This document shows, in pieces, positions 34,690-44,433 of a stretch of DNA of 64,000 nucleotides. Position numbers and translations under genes: made by a program. Below the pieces are notes generated by a model. That model ran no database searches and was not told where the DNA came from. It saw only the letters and a program-made list of their open reading frames with translations. The stretch's first letter is position 1; the number at the start of each line of letters is the position of its first letter. The stretch comes from Sphingomonas glaciei (GTDB lineage: Bacteria > Pseudomonadota > Alphaproteobacteria > Sphingomonadales > Sphingomonadaceae), in NCBI RefSeq assembly GCF_023380025.1, contig NZ_CP097253.1:682001-746000 (forward strand), given 5' to 3'.

Positions 34690-36147
34690 TCAGGCCAGCG
34701 CCTTGACGATCTCCTCGACCATCTTCTTGGCATCGGCCAGCAGCATCATCGTGTTGTCGCGGTAGAACAGCTCATTGTCGACGCCGGCATATCCCGCGCC
34801 CCCCATCGAGCGCTTGATGAACAGCACGGTCCGGGCCTTTTCGACGTCGAGCACCGGCATGCCGAAGATCGGCGAGCTCTTGTCGGTCTTGGCCGCGGGG
34901 TTGGTGACGTCGTTGGCGCCGATCACGAACGCGACATCGGTCTGCGCGAACTCGCTGTTGATGTCCTCCAGCTCGAACACCTCGTCGTAAGGCACGTTGG
35001 CCTCGGCCAGCAGGACGTTCATGTGCCCGGGCATGCGGCCGGCGACAGGGTGGATCGCATATTTGACCTTCACCCCTTCCTTCTTCAGTTGGTCGGCCAT
35101 TTCGCGCAGCACGTGCTGGGCCTGCGCCACCGCCATGCCGTAACCGGGCACGATGATGACCTGATCGGCCTGCTTCATCAGGAAGGCGGCGTCCTCGGCC
35201 GAGCCGCGCTTGTAGGGGCGGTCGATGACCTCACCTGCCGGACCTGACGCCACCGCCCCGAACCCGCCGGCGATCACCGAGATGAAGCTGCGGTTCATCG
35301 CGCGGCACATGATGTAGCTGAGGATCGCGCCCGAGCTGCCGACAAGGGCTCCGGTGATGATCATCGCGCTGTTGTGCAGCGTGAAGCCCATCGCCGCCGC
35401 GGCCCAGCCCGAATAGCTGTTGAGCATCGACACCACGACCGGCATGTCCGCCCCGCCGATCGGGATGATCAGCAGGAATCCGATCGCGAAGCTCAGCCCC
35501 AGGATGGTCCAGAAGATCCACGGCGCCTGCTCCTGGGTGAAGTAGGCGACCAGTCCGAGGATCGCGACGAGCGTGCCGAGATTGAGCACATGCCGCCCCG
35601 GCAGCAGGATCGGCGAGCCACCCATGTTGCCGTTCAGTTTGAGGAAGGCGATCACCGACCCGGAAAAGGTGATGGCACCGATTGCGACGCCGAGGCCGAG
35701 TTCGATCCGGCTGACCGGATTGATCATCAGGAACGACGGTTCGGCGATCGGCGTGATGCGGGTTGCGATGCCAAACGCTTCGGGGTTGAGGAAGGCGGCG
35801 GCACCGACCAGCACCGCGGCAAGGCCGACCAGGCTGTGGAAGGCGGCCACCAGCTGCGGCATGGCCGTCATCTGGATCCTGCGTGCACCGACAATACCGA
35901 TGACCGCGCCGATAGCGATGGCGGCAGCGATCTCGGGGAGGCCCGCAATGTCATGCGTCGCCAGCGTCGTCACTACCGCGATGGCCATACCGATCATGCC
36001 GAGGCGATTGCCGCGCTGGCTGGTGGCCGGGCTCGACAGGCCGCGCAGGGCCAGGATGAAGCAGGCGCCGGCAATCAGATAGGCAAGCATCACCCAGGCA
36101 GGCGTGTCGTGCAGGGCGGCGGCGTCGGGAACGGCGGGGAAGTTCAC
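34690..36147 (-). CDS. pntB: NAD(P) transhydrogenase subunit beta
   Basis: 485 residues from the GTG at 36147, which overlaps the pntAB stop (GTGA). The first about 290 residues are hydrophobic helices of domain II; the rest is the NADP(H)-binding domain III with PGYGMAVAQAQHVLREMADQL, VAGRMPGHMNVLLAEANVPYDEV, and VIGANDVTNPAAKTDKSSPI. The enzyme uses the proton-motive force to reduce NADP+ with NADH. The partner NAD(H)-binding subunit (pntAA) is not next to it: upstream of pntAB is a divergent gene. Confidence 0.95.
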   Translation of the reverse strand: MNFPAVPDAAALHDTPAWVMLAYLIAGACFILALRGLSSPATSQRGNRLGMIGMAIAVVTTLATHDIAGLPEIAAAIAIGAVIGIVGARRIQMTAMPQLVAAFHSLVGLAAVLVGAAAFLNPEAFGIATRITPIAEPSFLMINPVSRIELGLGVAIGAITFSGSVIAFLKLNGNMGGSPILLPGRHVLNLGTLVAILGLVAYFTQEQAPWIFWTILGLSFAIGFLLIIPIGGADMPVVVSMLNSYSGWAAAAMGFTLHNSAMIITGALVGSSGAILSYIMCRAMNRSFISVIAGGFGAVASGPAGEVIDRPYKRGSAEDAAFLMKQADQVIIVPGYGMAVAQAQHVLREMADQLKKEGVKVKYAIHPVAGRMPGHMNVLLAEANVPYDEVFELEDINSEFAQTDVAFVIGANDVTNPAAKTDKSSPIFGMPVLDVEKARTVLFIKRSMGGAGYAGVDNELFYRDNTMMLLADAKKMVEEIVKALA

Positions 36148-36431
36148 TCGGGCCGATCCTTCTTCTTGTACATGGCAAGCATCCGGCTGGTCACCGCAAA
36201 ACCGCCGAAGATGTTGATCGAGGCCAGGACCACGCCGAGCAGGCCAAGCCACTTGGCGACCGGATTGCCCGAGGCTGCGGCGGCGATCAGCGCGCCGACG
36301 ATGATGACCGAGGAAATCGCATTGGTGACCGCCATCAGCGGCGTGTGGAGTGCCGGGGTCACCGACCAGACGACGAAATAGCCGACAAAGCAGCTCAGAA
36401 CGAAGATCGACAGGATGGAAATGAAGTCCAT
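36144..36431 (-). CDS. pntAB: NAD(P) transhydrogenase membrane subunit alpha 2
   Basis: 95 residues from the ATG at 36431: three or four hydrophobic helices (ISILSIFVLSCFVGYFVVW, PLMAVTNAISSVIIVGALIAAA, WLGLLGVVLASINIFGGFAVTSRML), the split domain II part of the alpha subunit in Rhodospirillum-type three-gene transhydrogenases. Translationally coupled to pntB. In that gene arrangement pntAA should come first; here the promoter region lies directly before pntAB, which diverges from the CHASE2/EAL gene. Confidence 0.92.
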   Translation of the reverse strand: MDFISILSIFVLSCFVGYFVVWSVTPALHTPLMAVTNAISSVIIVGALIAAAASGNPVAKWLGLLGVVLASINIFGGFAVTSRMLAMYKKKDRPE

Positions 36432-36565
36432 GGCCCTCCCCTCAGGTGCGCCGCGACTGTGTGGCACAGCGGACGCCCGCTGCTAAGAGTAAAAACGCGG
36501 GGCTTTTCTGTCGTTCACCGGACACGAGTTTCCGAATTAATAACCTTTCTGCGCGACAGGGAAGC

Positions 36566-38860
36566 ATGGGCTCGGATCCCGCCACCACGAAGAAACCACA
36601 GGCTCGTCCTTGGCGGCTGTTGCTGTGGGCATTCGGCGCAGCCCTGCTTTGCTGGGCGGCGGAGCTTGGTGCACCACTCGAAGTCTATCTCAGGGTCCTG
36701 CGCATCACGACCCATCAAAGCAATGCCAGCGGCGACATCGTTTTCGTCGGGATCGACGACAAGAGCCTGTCGGCGGTCGGGGTCTGGCCTTGGCCACGGC
36801 GTGTCCAGGCGCGTTTGATCGATCAAGCGACCAAGGCCGGTGCCAGCAGCATCCACCTCGATATCATCTACGACAGCCCTTCGACCCCCGCTGACGACAA
36901 GATCTTCACCGACACATTGAAGCGCTCTGGACGAGTGGTTCTGGCCGATCGCCATATGCTCGGCACTTGGGGCAATTTTAAGGAGCCCGAAACGCGCCCC
37001 CTGATGAGGTTCCGCGAGCACGCGCGGACCGCCAGCATTTCGTCGGTGTATGACTTCGGTGGCATTATGTGGAACAACAGCCTGACCGGCGTTATCGACG
37101 GGCGCGCGACCCCGACCTTCGCCGCCAGCCTCGCGCAGCGGTTCGGCGAGCCCAACCGGCAGTTCTGGATTGACTATTCGATCAGTCCCGAAACAATTCC
37201 TTACCTGTCGGCTGCCGATCTCATCGCAGGCAAATTCAAGCCGGGCTCGCTCGCCGGAAAGCAGTTGATCATCGGGCTCAATGCCGATCAGCTAGGTGAT
37301 CAGTTCTGGATTCCAGGATCGGGCCGGATGGCCGGCGCCAATGTCCAAATTCTCGGGGCCGAGACCCTCAAGCGTGGAACGCCGATCTCGCTCGGTACTG
37401 CTCCCGGCATGATCCTCGCTCTTCTCGCATCGCTCGCAGCGCTGTTCGCCAAGCGTCCCCGCGGTGTCGCTCCCTTGGCACTTACCTCGGCGTGGCTTGT
37501 CCTCATTTTTGGGCCGCTCGCACTGGAGCGTTTCTACGTTTCGACTGACATCGTGCCTGGCCTTTTGATGCTGGCCATCGTCAGCGGCCGCCTGGCCTTC
37601 CTGCGTTGGAGACGGCGCGGCCGGGTTCACGAACAGACCGGCCTGCCCAACTTCGCGGCGCTGCGCCTGTCGGGCAAGATCGATCGCGCGCTGGTTCTCG
37701 CCAAGATCCACAATCATGCGGAGATCACCAGCGCGCTAACCGAAGCCGAGCAGCAGGATGCCTATCGCCAGGTGGTGGCTCGGCTGTCGGCGGGCGCTCG
37801 CAACGACCTCCACCAGGGCGACGACGGCACCTTCGCCTGGACGCTCCCCAATGGCGCCCCGATCGGCAACCACCTCGAAGCGCTCCACTCGATCTTCCGC
37901 TCGCCCGTGCAGGTCGCCGGGCGGCAGATTGATATCGCCGTCACCTTCGGGGTCGAGCTCGGCGTGTCGCGTACCCTTCCTAATCGGATCGGCAGCGCCG
38001 TGCTGGCGGCCGACGAGGCGTGGACCGAGGGACTGCGGTGGAAGCTCCACGATCCTGCCCGGCAGGAAGAAGTCAATTGGCGCGTGTCGCTGCTTGGCGA
38101 ACTCGACCAGGCGATCGACCAAGGCGAGGTTTGGCTGGCCTACCAGCCGCAGTTCGACATCAAGCAAGGCAAGATCGTCGGCGCGGAAGCCCTCGCCCGC
38201 TGGACCCACCCAACCAAGGGACCGATCAGCCCGACCGAATTCGTCGCCGCCGCCGAGGCCAATGGCCGGATCGGCAAGCTCACCGACTTCGTGCTCGACC
38301 GGGCGATCAGTTCGGGCGCTGCGATCAACCGGCGCGGTATCGACTTCCAAATCGCGGTAAATCTGTCTGCCCGTCTGCTAACTGATCGGGACCTGCTGAC
38401 CCGGGTCGAAGCCATGCTCGCGACCCACGGTCTGCCGGCAGCGCGCCTCACTCTCGAACTCACCGAGACCGCTACCCTGCAGGATGCCGAAAGCGGGCTC
38501 GCCACGCTGTGCGCCATGCGCGATCTCGGCATCCGGATCGCCATCGACGATTACGGGACGGGCCTTTCGACGCTGGAGTATCTCAAGAAGATTCCGGCAG
38601 GCGAGATCAAGATCGATCAGAGCTTCGTCAAGTCGATGCGGGTCAACCGCTCCGACCTGATCATGGTCCAGTCGACCATCGCCCTCGCCCATTCGCTCGA
38701 TCGTTCAGTCGTTGCCGAAGGTGTCGAGGACCAGCAGTGCCTCGACGATCTTCGCAAAATGGGCTGCGACGTCGCCCAAGGCTTCGCCATCGGTCGCCCG
38801 ATGGGAGTCCGCGAACTTGTCCAGCGGCTGCAGATCCGCTCGACCCGCCAGGCCGCTTAA
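36566..38860 (+). CDS. CHASE2-degenerate GGDEF-EAL signalling protein (probable c-di-GMP phosphodiesterase)
   Basis: 764 residues from the ATG at 36566. An N-terminal membrane helix (about 15-32) is followed by a periplasmic CHASE2 sensor (about 35-285), then three hydrophobic helices (about 300-370). The next part (about 380-510) has a GGDEF-domain pattern (TGLPNFAALR) but the catalytic motif is HQGDDGTFAW, so no cyclase activity is expected. The C-terminal EAL domain has AEAL (540-543), TETATLQD and IDDYGTG (660-666), all needed for phosphodiesterase activity. It probably lowers c-di-GMP in response to a periplasmic signal. No ribosome-binding site problem; an AT-rich promoter-like region precedes it. 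Confidence 0.9.
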   Translation: MGSDPATTKKPQARPWRLLLWAFGAALLCWAAELGAPLEVYLRVLRITTHQSNASGDIVFVGIDDKSLSAVGVWPWPRRVQARLIDQATKAGASSIHLDIIYDSPSTPADDKIFTDTLKRSGRVVLADRHMLGTWGNFKEPETRPLMRFREHARTASISSVYDFGGIMWNNSLTGVIDGRATPTFAASLAQRFGEPNRQFWIDYSISPETIPYLSAADLIAGKFKPGSLAGKQLIIGLNADQLGDQFWIPGSGRMAGANVQILGAETLKRGTPISLGTAPGMILALLASLAALFAKRPRGVAPLALTSAWLVLIFGPLALERFYVSTDIVPGLLMLAIVSGRLAFLRWRRRGRVHEQTGLPNFAALRLSGKIDRALVLAKIHNHAEITSALTEAEQQDAYRQVVARLSAGARNDLHQGDDGTFAWTLPNGAPIGNHLEALHSIFRSPVQVAGRQIDIAVTFGVELGVSRTLPNRIGSAVLAADEAWTEGLRWKLHDPARQEEVNWRVSLLGELDQAIDQGEVWLAYQPQFDIKQGKIVGAEALARWTHPTKGPISPTEFVAAAEANGRIGKLTDFVLDRAISSGAAINRRGIDFQIAVNLSARLLTDRDLLTRVEAMLATHGLPAARLTLELTETATLQDAESGLATLCAMRDLGIRIAIDDYGTGLSTLEYLKKIPAGEIKIDQSFVKSMRVNRSDLIMVQSTIALAHSLDRSVVAEGVEDQQCLDDLRKMGCDVAQGFAIGRPMGVRELVQRLQIRSTRQAA

Positions 38861-39021
38861 CCTTTAACCTTTGACTATTTTCAGTGTTATTATGGGCGAT
38901 GCTTTTCGCCCGCCCCAAAAACGTGCCTAACCGACGTACTTAATTGTTTGCTAACCGTATCGATTAAGGTTAATACTGCTTCCAGAGCGGCGCTTATCGC
39001 CGTACAACAGGGAGCAGAAAG
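38861..39021. other. Regulatory gap before the Trp-rich micropeptide
   Basis: This AT-rich stretch holds a short hairpin (GGGCGA/TCGCCC, 38894-38911) after the EAL gene and TTAA-N7-CTAAC at 38940-38955, one mismatch from the CtrA box TTAA-N7-TTAAC, followed by a TTAAGGTTAA segment near 38973. It is plausibly the promoter region of the micropeptide gene. CtrA binding is inferred from the motif only. Confidence 0.4.
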
Positions 39022-39084
39022 ATGTGGAGTTTCTGGAACTGGGTGTGGGGTGCTGGCGCTGCGAGCACCGGCGGCCGCGGCTAA
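39022..39084 (+). CDS. Trp-rich 20-residue micropeptide (candidate)
   Basis: A 21-codon frame (ATG 39022, TAA 39082-39084) preceded by GGGAG at a normal distance. It encodes 20 residues with four Trp in the first nine positions, then a Gly/Ala/Ser-rich end finishing GGRG. The Trp-rich half would partition into the membrane interface. The gene is isolated: no biosynthetic trp gene is nearby, so it is not an obvious trp attenuator. It is followed by a perfect palindrome and a long hairpin. No family is recognised. The frame is short, and only the good ribosome-binding site and promoter-like DNA argue that it is real. Confidence 0.45.
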   Translation: MWSFWNWVWGAGAASTGGRG

Positions 39085-39094
39085 TCAAGCCTCG

Positions 39095-39112
39095 GTTTTA
39101 GCTAGCTAAAAC
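39095..39112. repeat. Perfect 18-nt palindrome
   Basis: GTTTTAGCTAGCTAAAAC is fully self-complementary. It starts 10 bp after the micropeptide stop. It may be an operator or the stem of a transcript end. Confidence 0.7.
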
Positions 39113-39121
39113 TTGCAACTT

Positions 39122-39154
39122 GAAGCGCGTCGCGACCCCGGTCGCGGCGCGCTT
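39122..39154 (+). terminator. Long GC-rich hairpin after the micropeptide
   Basis: An outer stem GAAGCGCG/CGCGCTTC and inner stem GCGACC/GGTCGC are separated by small symmetrical bulges, making a strong hairpin. The downstream tail (TGCGTTTC) is only partly T-rich, so an intrinsic terminator is likely but not certain. Confidence 0.55.
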
Positions 39155-39270
39155 CTGCGTTTCGGCAGCTACTCGTTGCCGACGAGGCCGTGACATGGGA
39201 CCCGATTCGTTTGAACCGGTAGTCGGCGGTGGCGGCGCACGATTCGGCACCGCCGTCACCACGGGAGCAA

Positions 39271-39483
39271 TCACCCCTTCTTCAGCGCAACGGCCTTGTG
39301 CGCCGCCTGCTTGCCACCGTTCGTTTCAACCAGATATTCCGGATTGTCCTTACTCGCGGCCACGTGGTGACCCTTGATGTCCGTCGGGCTGGTGATTTTC
39401 TTGACCACCTTACCATGAGCGCTGCCGCCATGGCTCGACCAGCTTACCTTGTCGCCGACTTTGAAGCTCTTCTCGGTCATCAT
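39271..39483 (-). CDS. DUF2945 (HVA1/TUDOR-like) small protein
   Basis: 70 residues (or 69 from the second Met). FKVGDKVSWSSHGGSAHGKVVKKI is the beginning of the DUF2945 TUDOR-like domain, and YLVETNGGKQAAHKAVALKKG its end; Lys/His-rich, basic overall. These small proteins are widespread in alphaproteobacteria and fungi and of unknown role. Good ribosome-binding site (AAGGAGAG) before the start. It diverges from the antiporter gene. Confidence 0.85.
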   Translation of the reverse strand: MMTEKSFKVGDKVSWSSHGGSAHGKVVKKITSPTDIKGHHVAASKDNPEYLVETNGGKQAAHKAVALKKG

Positions 39484-39563
39484 CTCTCTCCTTCCATTGC
39501 TTTTATCGCCAACGACGGCGGCGGTGGCTTGGCTCCCCTCCCCAGCTACGGCACAAGGCCCGC

Positions 39564-41297
39564 ATGGCGGGGGAATTGGGTGGACAGGGACTACATGACG
39601 CGCTGGTGATCCTTGGCGCGGCGGGGGTCGTCATTCCCGCCTTTGCGCGGTTCCGCATCTCGCCCGTGATCGGCTTCATCCTGGTCGGCGCCGCGGTCGG
39701 CCCGGCGGGGCTCGGGTCGCTGGCCGGCGACTATCCGTGGCTCGGGGCGATCACCATCGCCAATCGCGAAAGCATCGAGCCGTTCGCCGAGATCGGCATC
39801 CTCATGTTGTTGTTCGGTATCGGCCTCGAACTGAGCTTCCGCCGGCTCTGGGCCTTGCGGGGCCGGGTGTTCGGGCTCGGCGGGCTGCAGATGCTGCTGA
39901 CCGGGCTGCTGTTCAGCACGGTGCTGATGTCGATCGGCTCGCTTGAACCGCTGTCCGCCGCGGTGCTGGGGCTTGCCCTGGCGATGAGCTCAACGGCACT
40001 GGTCATGCCGCTCGCCGGGACCGCGACCACAACTGGCCAGACCGCGCTCGCCATCCTCCTCCTGCAGGACCTCAGCCTGGTCCCCCTGCTGCTTCTGCTC
40101 GATGCCAAGAGCAGCCCCGATGCGCTGGTCGGAGTGCTGGTCGGCGGCGTGGCGGTGATCGCCGTCCTGCTACTGATCGGTCGCTACCTCCTCTCACGCC
40201 TGTTCGCCCAGGCCGCTCGCACCAAGAGCCCCGAACTGTTCCTGGCGATCAGCCTGCTGACGGTGATGCTGGCCAGCCTCGCCACCGGCTCCGTCGGGCT
40301 CGGCGCGGTGGCTGGAGCGCTGATCGCCGGGCTGCTGATCGCTGAAACCGATTACCATGCCGAGGTCGAGGTGATCACCGCGCCTTTGCGTGGACTGGCG
40401 CTCGGCATCTTTTTGATCACGGTCGGGATGCGGCTGGACCTGGCTGAGCTTGCCGCCGCCTGGCCGCAACTGCTCGGCGCCACGGTCGCGGTATTGCTGG
40501 TCAAGGCCATGGTGATCTTCGCCCTGCTGCGCTGGCGGCGCAGCCGCGCAGGAACGGCGGTCGAAACCGGCCTGCTGATGGCCAGCCCGTCCGAGCTGAC
40601 CCTGATCGTCCTCGCCAGCGCGCTTGCCGCCGGTGTGCTGGGGCCTGGTACCGCCGCGTTCTGGACCCTGGTGACGGCCATCGGCCTGACCCTCACCCCG
40701 CTGCTCGCCGCGGCGGGGCGGAGGATGGCACGGCGGATTGATCCGCAGGCGCTCGCCAGCGCGTCATCGGACACCGCGGGGGTCACCCTGATCTTCGGCT
40801 TCGGCCGGGTCGGGCGGATCGTCGCCGAAATGCTGATCGAGCATGGCCGCCCTTATTTCGCGGTCGACGGGGACATCGACTGCGTCGCGGCGGCGCGCGA
40901 GGGGGGCTACAAGGTCATCTTCGGCGACGTTGCGCGCGGTGACGTCGTGCAGCGCTTCCACCTGCCCGACGCCGCCGCTCTGGTTCTGACGATGGATGAT
41001 CCCGTCCTGACCGTGCGCCTGTCACGCGAGATCAGGGCGAGCTGCCCTGAACTTTCGATCGTCGCCCGCGCCCGCGACGGCGCGCACGCCGCACAGCTCT
41101 ACCGGGCCGGCGCCACCGACGCAGTGCCCGAGACACTGGAGGGCTCGCTGCAGATGAGCGAAGCGGTGCTGGTCGACATCGGCGTCGCGATGGGTCCGGT
41201 CATCGCCTCGATCCACGAAAAGCGCAGCCAGCTCCGCGCCCAGATTCGTGAAGCCGGGGAGCTCACCGAAGAACCGGCACTAGGTCGCAGGCGCTAG
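39564..41297 (+). CDS. CPA2-family cation:proton antiporter with RCK/TrkA-N domain
   Basis: 577 residues. About 12 hydrophobic helices (residues 10-390) include [29 protein letters not shown] and the transport-core segment [15 protein letters not shown]. The cytoplasmic part has a TrkA-N Rossmann domain ([20 protein letters not shown] near 410, with GDVARGDVV) that binds NAD(H) or a similar ligand. The layout is that of KefB/KefC-type K+/H+ antiporters and relatives. It lacks a recognisable glutathione-regulated loop or a KefF/KefG partner, so glutathione gating is uncertain. It converges on alaS with a 4-bp overlap. Confidence 0.9.
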   Translation: MAGELGGQGLHDALVILGAAGVVIPAFARFRISPVIGFILVGAAVGPAGLGSLAGDYPWLGAITIANRESIEPFAEIGILMLLFGIGLELSFRRLWALRGRVFGLGGLQMLLTGLLFSTVLMSIGSLEPLSAAVLGLALAMSSTALVMPLAGTATTTGQTALAILLLQDLSLVPLLLLLDAKSSPDALVGVLVGGVAVIAVLLLIGRYLLSRLFAQAARTKSPELFLAISLLTVMLASLATGSVGLGAVAGALIAGLLIAETDYHAEVEVITAPLRGLALGIFLITVGMRLDLAELAAAWPQLLGATVAVLLVKAMVIFALLRWRRSRAGTAVETGLLMASPSELTLIVLASALAAGVLGPGTAAFWTLVTAIGLTLTPLLAAAGRRMARRIDPQALASASSDTAGVTLIFGFGRVGRIVAEMLIEHGRPYFAVDGDIDCVAAAREGGYKVIFGDVARGDVVQRFHLPDAAALVLTMDDPVLTVRLSREIRASCPELSIVARARDGAHAAQLYRAGATDAVPETLEGSLQMSEAVLVDIGVAMGPVIASIHEKRSQLRAQIREAGELTEEPALGRRR

Positions 41298-43948
41298 GCC
41301 GAGACCTTCGCCAGCGCCTCGCGGATGGCGACCAAGGCCTCGTTCGCCTTGCTCCCATCGGGCCCACCACCCTGCGCCATGTCGGGACGGCCACCCCCGC
41401 CCTGCCCGCCAAGCGCGGCAACCGCGGCCTTGACCAGGTCCACGGCGCTGACCTGTCCAGCGAGGTCGGCACTGACGCCAGCCGCGACCGAGGCACGACC
41501 ATCGTTGACCGCGATCAGCGCCGCCGCTCCGCTGCCGAGCTGCTGCTTCATCGCGTCGATCTCGCCGCGCAAATTCTTGGGGTCGAGGCCTTCAACCACC
41601 CGGCCAAGGAATTGCACGCCGGCGATCTCCTCGGGGCCGCTCGCCGGACCAGCCGATCCGCCGCCAAGCGCAATTTGGCGCTTCGCATCGGCAAGCTCCC
41701 GCTCGAGGCGGCGGACCTGCTCGGCCATGGCGGCCACGCGCTGCGGCGCTTCCTCGGGCGAGGCCTTCAGGCTGGAAGCGATGGCGCGGAGCCGAGCATC
41801 ACGGTCGATCAGCCATTGGCGCGCGCCCTCGCCGGTCAACGCCTCAATCCGCCTAACGCCGCTGGAGACAGCGCTTTCCGAAACGATCTTAAACAGGCCA
41901 ATATCGCCCAGGGCGGTGACATGAGTGCCGCCGCACAACTCGGTCGAATAGGTCGCCTCGTCGCTGATGCCCATCGACAGGACACGGACCTCGTCGCCAT
42001 ACTTTTCACCGAACAGCGCCATTGCCCCCTCGGCGATGGCTTCGTCCGGACTCATCAAGCGCGTGGTGACGGGCTGGTTGTGACGGATATGCGCGTTCAC
42101 CTCGGCTTCGATCGCGGCGATGTCGTCGGCGCTGAGAGCGCTGTTGTGCGCGAAATCGAAGCGCAGGCGGTCGGGTGCGACCAGGCTTCCCTTCTGGGTG
42201 ACGTGTGCGCCCAGCCGGTGGCGCAGCGCGGCATGAAGAAGATGGGTCGCGCTGTGATTGGCGCGGATCGCCCGGCGGCGTCCCTCGTCGACCCTCTGGG
42301 TCACCGTGTCGCCGACCTTGAGCGTCCCGCCGACGATGCGGGTGCGAAGCAGATGGAGCTTGCCCAACTGCTTGGAGGTATCCTGAACGATCCCCTCGAA
42401 GCCGTTCAGACTGCTGAGCTTTCCGGCATCGCCGACCTGCCCGCCGCTTTCCGCGTAGAAAGGGGTCTGGTTGAGCAGGATCTGCACTTCCTCACCCTCC
42501 CTCGCCTCCTCGACCGGTGAGCCGTCCCGGACGATGGCCAGCACCACGCCTTCGCCGTCATGCCCGGAGTAACCGGTGAATTCCGTCGCGCCATGCTCCT
42601 CGACAAGATCGAACCAGACCTCTTCCGACGCGGCCTGGCCTGAGCCTTTCCAGGCGGCCCGAGCGCGGGCCTTCTGCTCGGCCATGGCAGCATCGAAGCC
42701 GGCACGGTCGACCGCCAGCCCCTGCGCGCGCAACGCATCCTCGGTGAGATCGTAAGGGAAGCCGAAGGTGTCGTAGAGCTTGAATGCGGTTTCGCCCGGC
42801 AGCGTCCCGCCCTCGCCCATGCCTGCGGTCGCCTCGTCGAGCAGTCGAAGGCCGTTCGAAAGCGTCTGGCGGAACCGGGTCTCCTCTTGGCGAAGGGTCG
42901 CCTCGATCAGTGGCTGGGCACGAATCAGCTCGGGGTACGCTGCACCCATCTCGGCCGCCAGCGCTGGCACGAGGCGGTGCATCAGCGGCTCGGAAGCGCC
43001 GAGCAAGTGGGCATGGCGCATCGCGCGGCGCATGATCCGGCGCAGGACGTACCCACGGCCTTCATTGGCCGGCAGCACGCCGTCGGCGATCAGGAACGAG
43101 CTGGCGCGGAGATGATCGGCGATGACCCGGTGGCTCGCCTTGCTGTCGCCCTCGGCGCGGGTCCGAGTCAGCTCTTCCGACGCGTGAATCAGCGCCTTGA
43201 ACGTGTCCGTGTCGTAATTGTCGTGGACGCCCTGCATGACCGCGGCGATCCGCTCCAGCCCCATGCCTGTGTCGATCGACGGCCGCGGAAGGTTTGAAAC
43301 GATCACGTCGTTTTCCTGCAGATGCTGCATGAAGACGAGGTTCCAGATCTCGACGAACCGGTCGCCGTCCTCGTCCGGGCTGCCGGGAGGGCCGCCGGGG
43401 ATGTGGTCGCCATGATCGAAGAAGATCTCGCTGCACGGGCCCGACGGACCATCGGGGCCCATCGCCCAGAAATTGTCCTTGGTCGCAATGCGGATGATCC
43501 GCCCTTCGGGCAGGCCGGCGATGCGCTTCCACAGGGAGGCGGCTTCGTCATCGGTATGGTAGACGGTGACGGTCAGCCGATCTTTGGCGAGGCCCCACTC
43601 CTTCGTCAGCAGGTCCCAGGCAAGCGTGATCGCCTGCTCCTTGAAGTAGTCGCCGAACGAGAAGTTGCCGAGCATTTCGAAGAAGGTGTGATGGCGCGCG
43701 GTATAGCCGACATTATCGAGGTCGTTGTGCTTGCCCCCGGCGCGCACGCACTTCTGCGACGAGACGGCGGTGCTGTACGGCCGCGTCTCAAGCCCGGTGA
43801 AGACATTCTTGAACGGCACCATCCCGGCGTTGACGAACATCAGCGTCGGATCGTTCTGCGGCACCAGCGGCGCGGACTGCTGGCGGCTGTGTCCGGCGCT
43901 CTCGAAATAGTCGAGGAAGGAACGGCGAATATCGTTGGTCGAGGTCAT
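41294..43948 (-). CDS. alaS: Alanyl-tRNA synthetase
   Basis: 884 residues from the ATG at 43948, before [16 protein letters not shown]. Class II aminoacylation domain at the N-terminus (motifs [13 protein letters not shown] and [11 protein letters not shown]), editing domain with zinc ligands in [11 protein letters not shown] and [13 protein letters not shown], and a C-Ala domain ending [17 protein letters not shown] with DHHA1-like glycine-rich motifs. It charges tRNA-Ala and edits mischarged Ser/Gly. Full length and intact. An alternative start 30 nt upstream is unlikely. Confidence 0.97.
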   Translation of the reverse strand: MTSTNDIRRSFLDYFESAGHSRQQSAPLVPQNDPTLMFVNAGMVPFKNVFTGLETRPYSTAVSSQKCVRAGGKHNDLDNVGYTARHHTFFEMLGNFSFGDYFKEQAITLAWDLLTKEWGLAKDRLTVTVYHTDDEAASLWKRIAGLPEGRIIRIATKDNFWAMGPDGPSGPCSEIFFDHGDHIPGGPPGSPDEDGDRFVEIWNLVFMQHLQENDVIVSNLPRPSIDTGMGLERIAAVMQGVHDNYDTDTFKALIHASEELTRTRAEGDSKASHRVIADHLRASSFLIADGVLPANEGRGYVLRRIMRRAMRHAHLLGASEPLMHRLVPALAAEMGAAYPELIRAQPLIEATLRQEETRFRQTLSNGLRLLDEATAGMGEGGTLPGETAFKLYDTFGFPYDLTEDALRAQGLAVDRAGFDAAMAEQKARARAAWKGSGQAASEEVWFDLVEEHGATEFTGYSGHDGEGVVLAIVRDGSPVEEAREGEEVQILLNQTPFYAESGGQVGDAGKLSSLNGFEGIVQDTSKQLGKLHLLRTRIVGGTLKVGDTVTQRVDEGRRRAIRANHSATHLLHAALRHRLGAHVTQKGSLVAPDRLRFDFAHNSALSADDIAAIEAEVNAHIRHNQPVTTRLMSPDEAIAEGAMALFGEKYGDEVRVLSMGISDEATYSTELCGGTHVTALGDIGLFKIVSESAVSSGVRRIEALTGEGARQWLIDRDARLRAIASSLKASPEEAPQRVAAMAEQVRRLERELADAKRQIALGGGSAGPASGPEEIAGVQFLGRVVEGLDPKNLRGEIDAMKQQLGSGAAALIAVNDGRASVAAGVSADLAGQVSAVDLVKAAVAALGGQGGGGRPDMAQGGGPDGSKANEALVAIREALAKVSA

Positions 43949-44016
43949 GCGCGCGCCTCTACCACGGCCCTGCTGCACTGCAAAAGGGGCCCAGGGGCCA
44001 GTCGCTGTCCTGCCGC

Positions 44017-44433
44017 TCAGGCCGGGACGGGAATGGTCTCGGGACTGCTGTGAACCTCGGCGAAGCCGCGGAATTGCGCCCGCAGGTAAGGATCAGAAAC
44101 GCGCTCGGTCATTTCGCCGACCACGCAGGCGAGCGAGGAACCATAACCCTGCTAGAACCCCATGTCCCAGCCGGCGAAGCTGCGCTCGACGATGGTGCGG
44201 CGGCCGAGCTGCACCAGGGCGAAATGGCGGTCGTCGGCGCGGATGCGGGCATAAGCCGCCTCGCATTCGGCCGCCGGTCCTTCGAGGACCTGCAGGAAGC
44301 GGCGACCGCCGACCACCAGCAGGCCGGTCAGGCCGTCGCGCGCATTGTTGCGGCGCGAGCTTCCAAGAATGGAGTCGAGCATGGTCTCACTCGGCATCAC
44401 CCGAGCCGTACTGATGTAGACTATCTGTTCCAA
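44017..44433 (-). pseudogene. BLUF blue-light photoreceptor gene interrupted by an in-frame TAG
   Basis: From the TTG at 44433 the frame encodes a 93-residue BLUF core and stops at TAG (44152-44154). All flavin-site residues are present with exact AppA spacing: Tyr6, Asn30, Gln48, Trp89 and Met91. Beyond the TAG the same frame stays open for 44 codons (helical segment with [15 protein letters not shown] and [10 protein letters not shown]) to a TGA at 44017, giving 138 codons, the usual length of short BLUF proteins. One C-to-T change at a CAG would explain it. The truncated product might still bind flavin; a sequencing error or readthrough cannot be excluded. Confidence 0.78.

Noticed and set aside
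36468..36565. CtrA or other regulator sites between pntAB and the CHASE2 gene
   Set aside because: Only TTAATAACC-like fragments with the wrong spacing; not enough to call.
39022..39154. trp-type attenuator (Trp-rich leader plus hairpin)
   Set aside because: The four Trp codons are not consecutive, no alternative antiterminator stem is clear, and the next genes are not for tryptophan synthesis.
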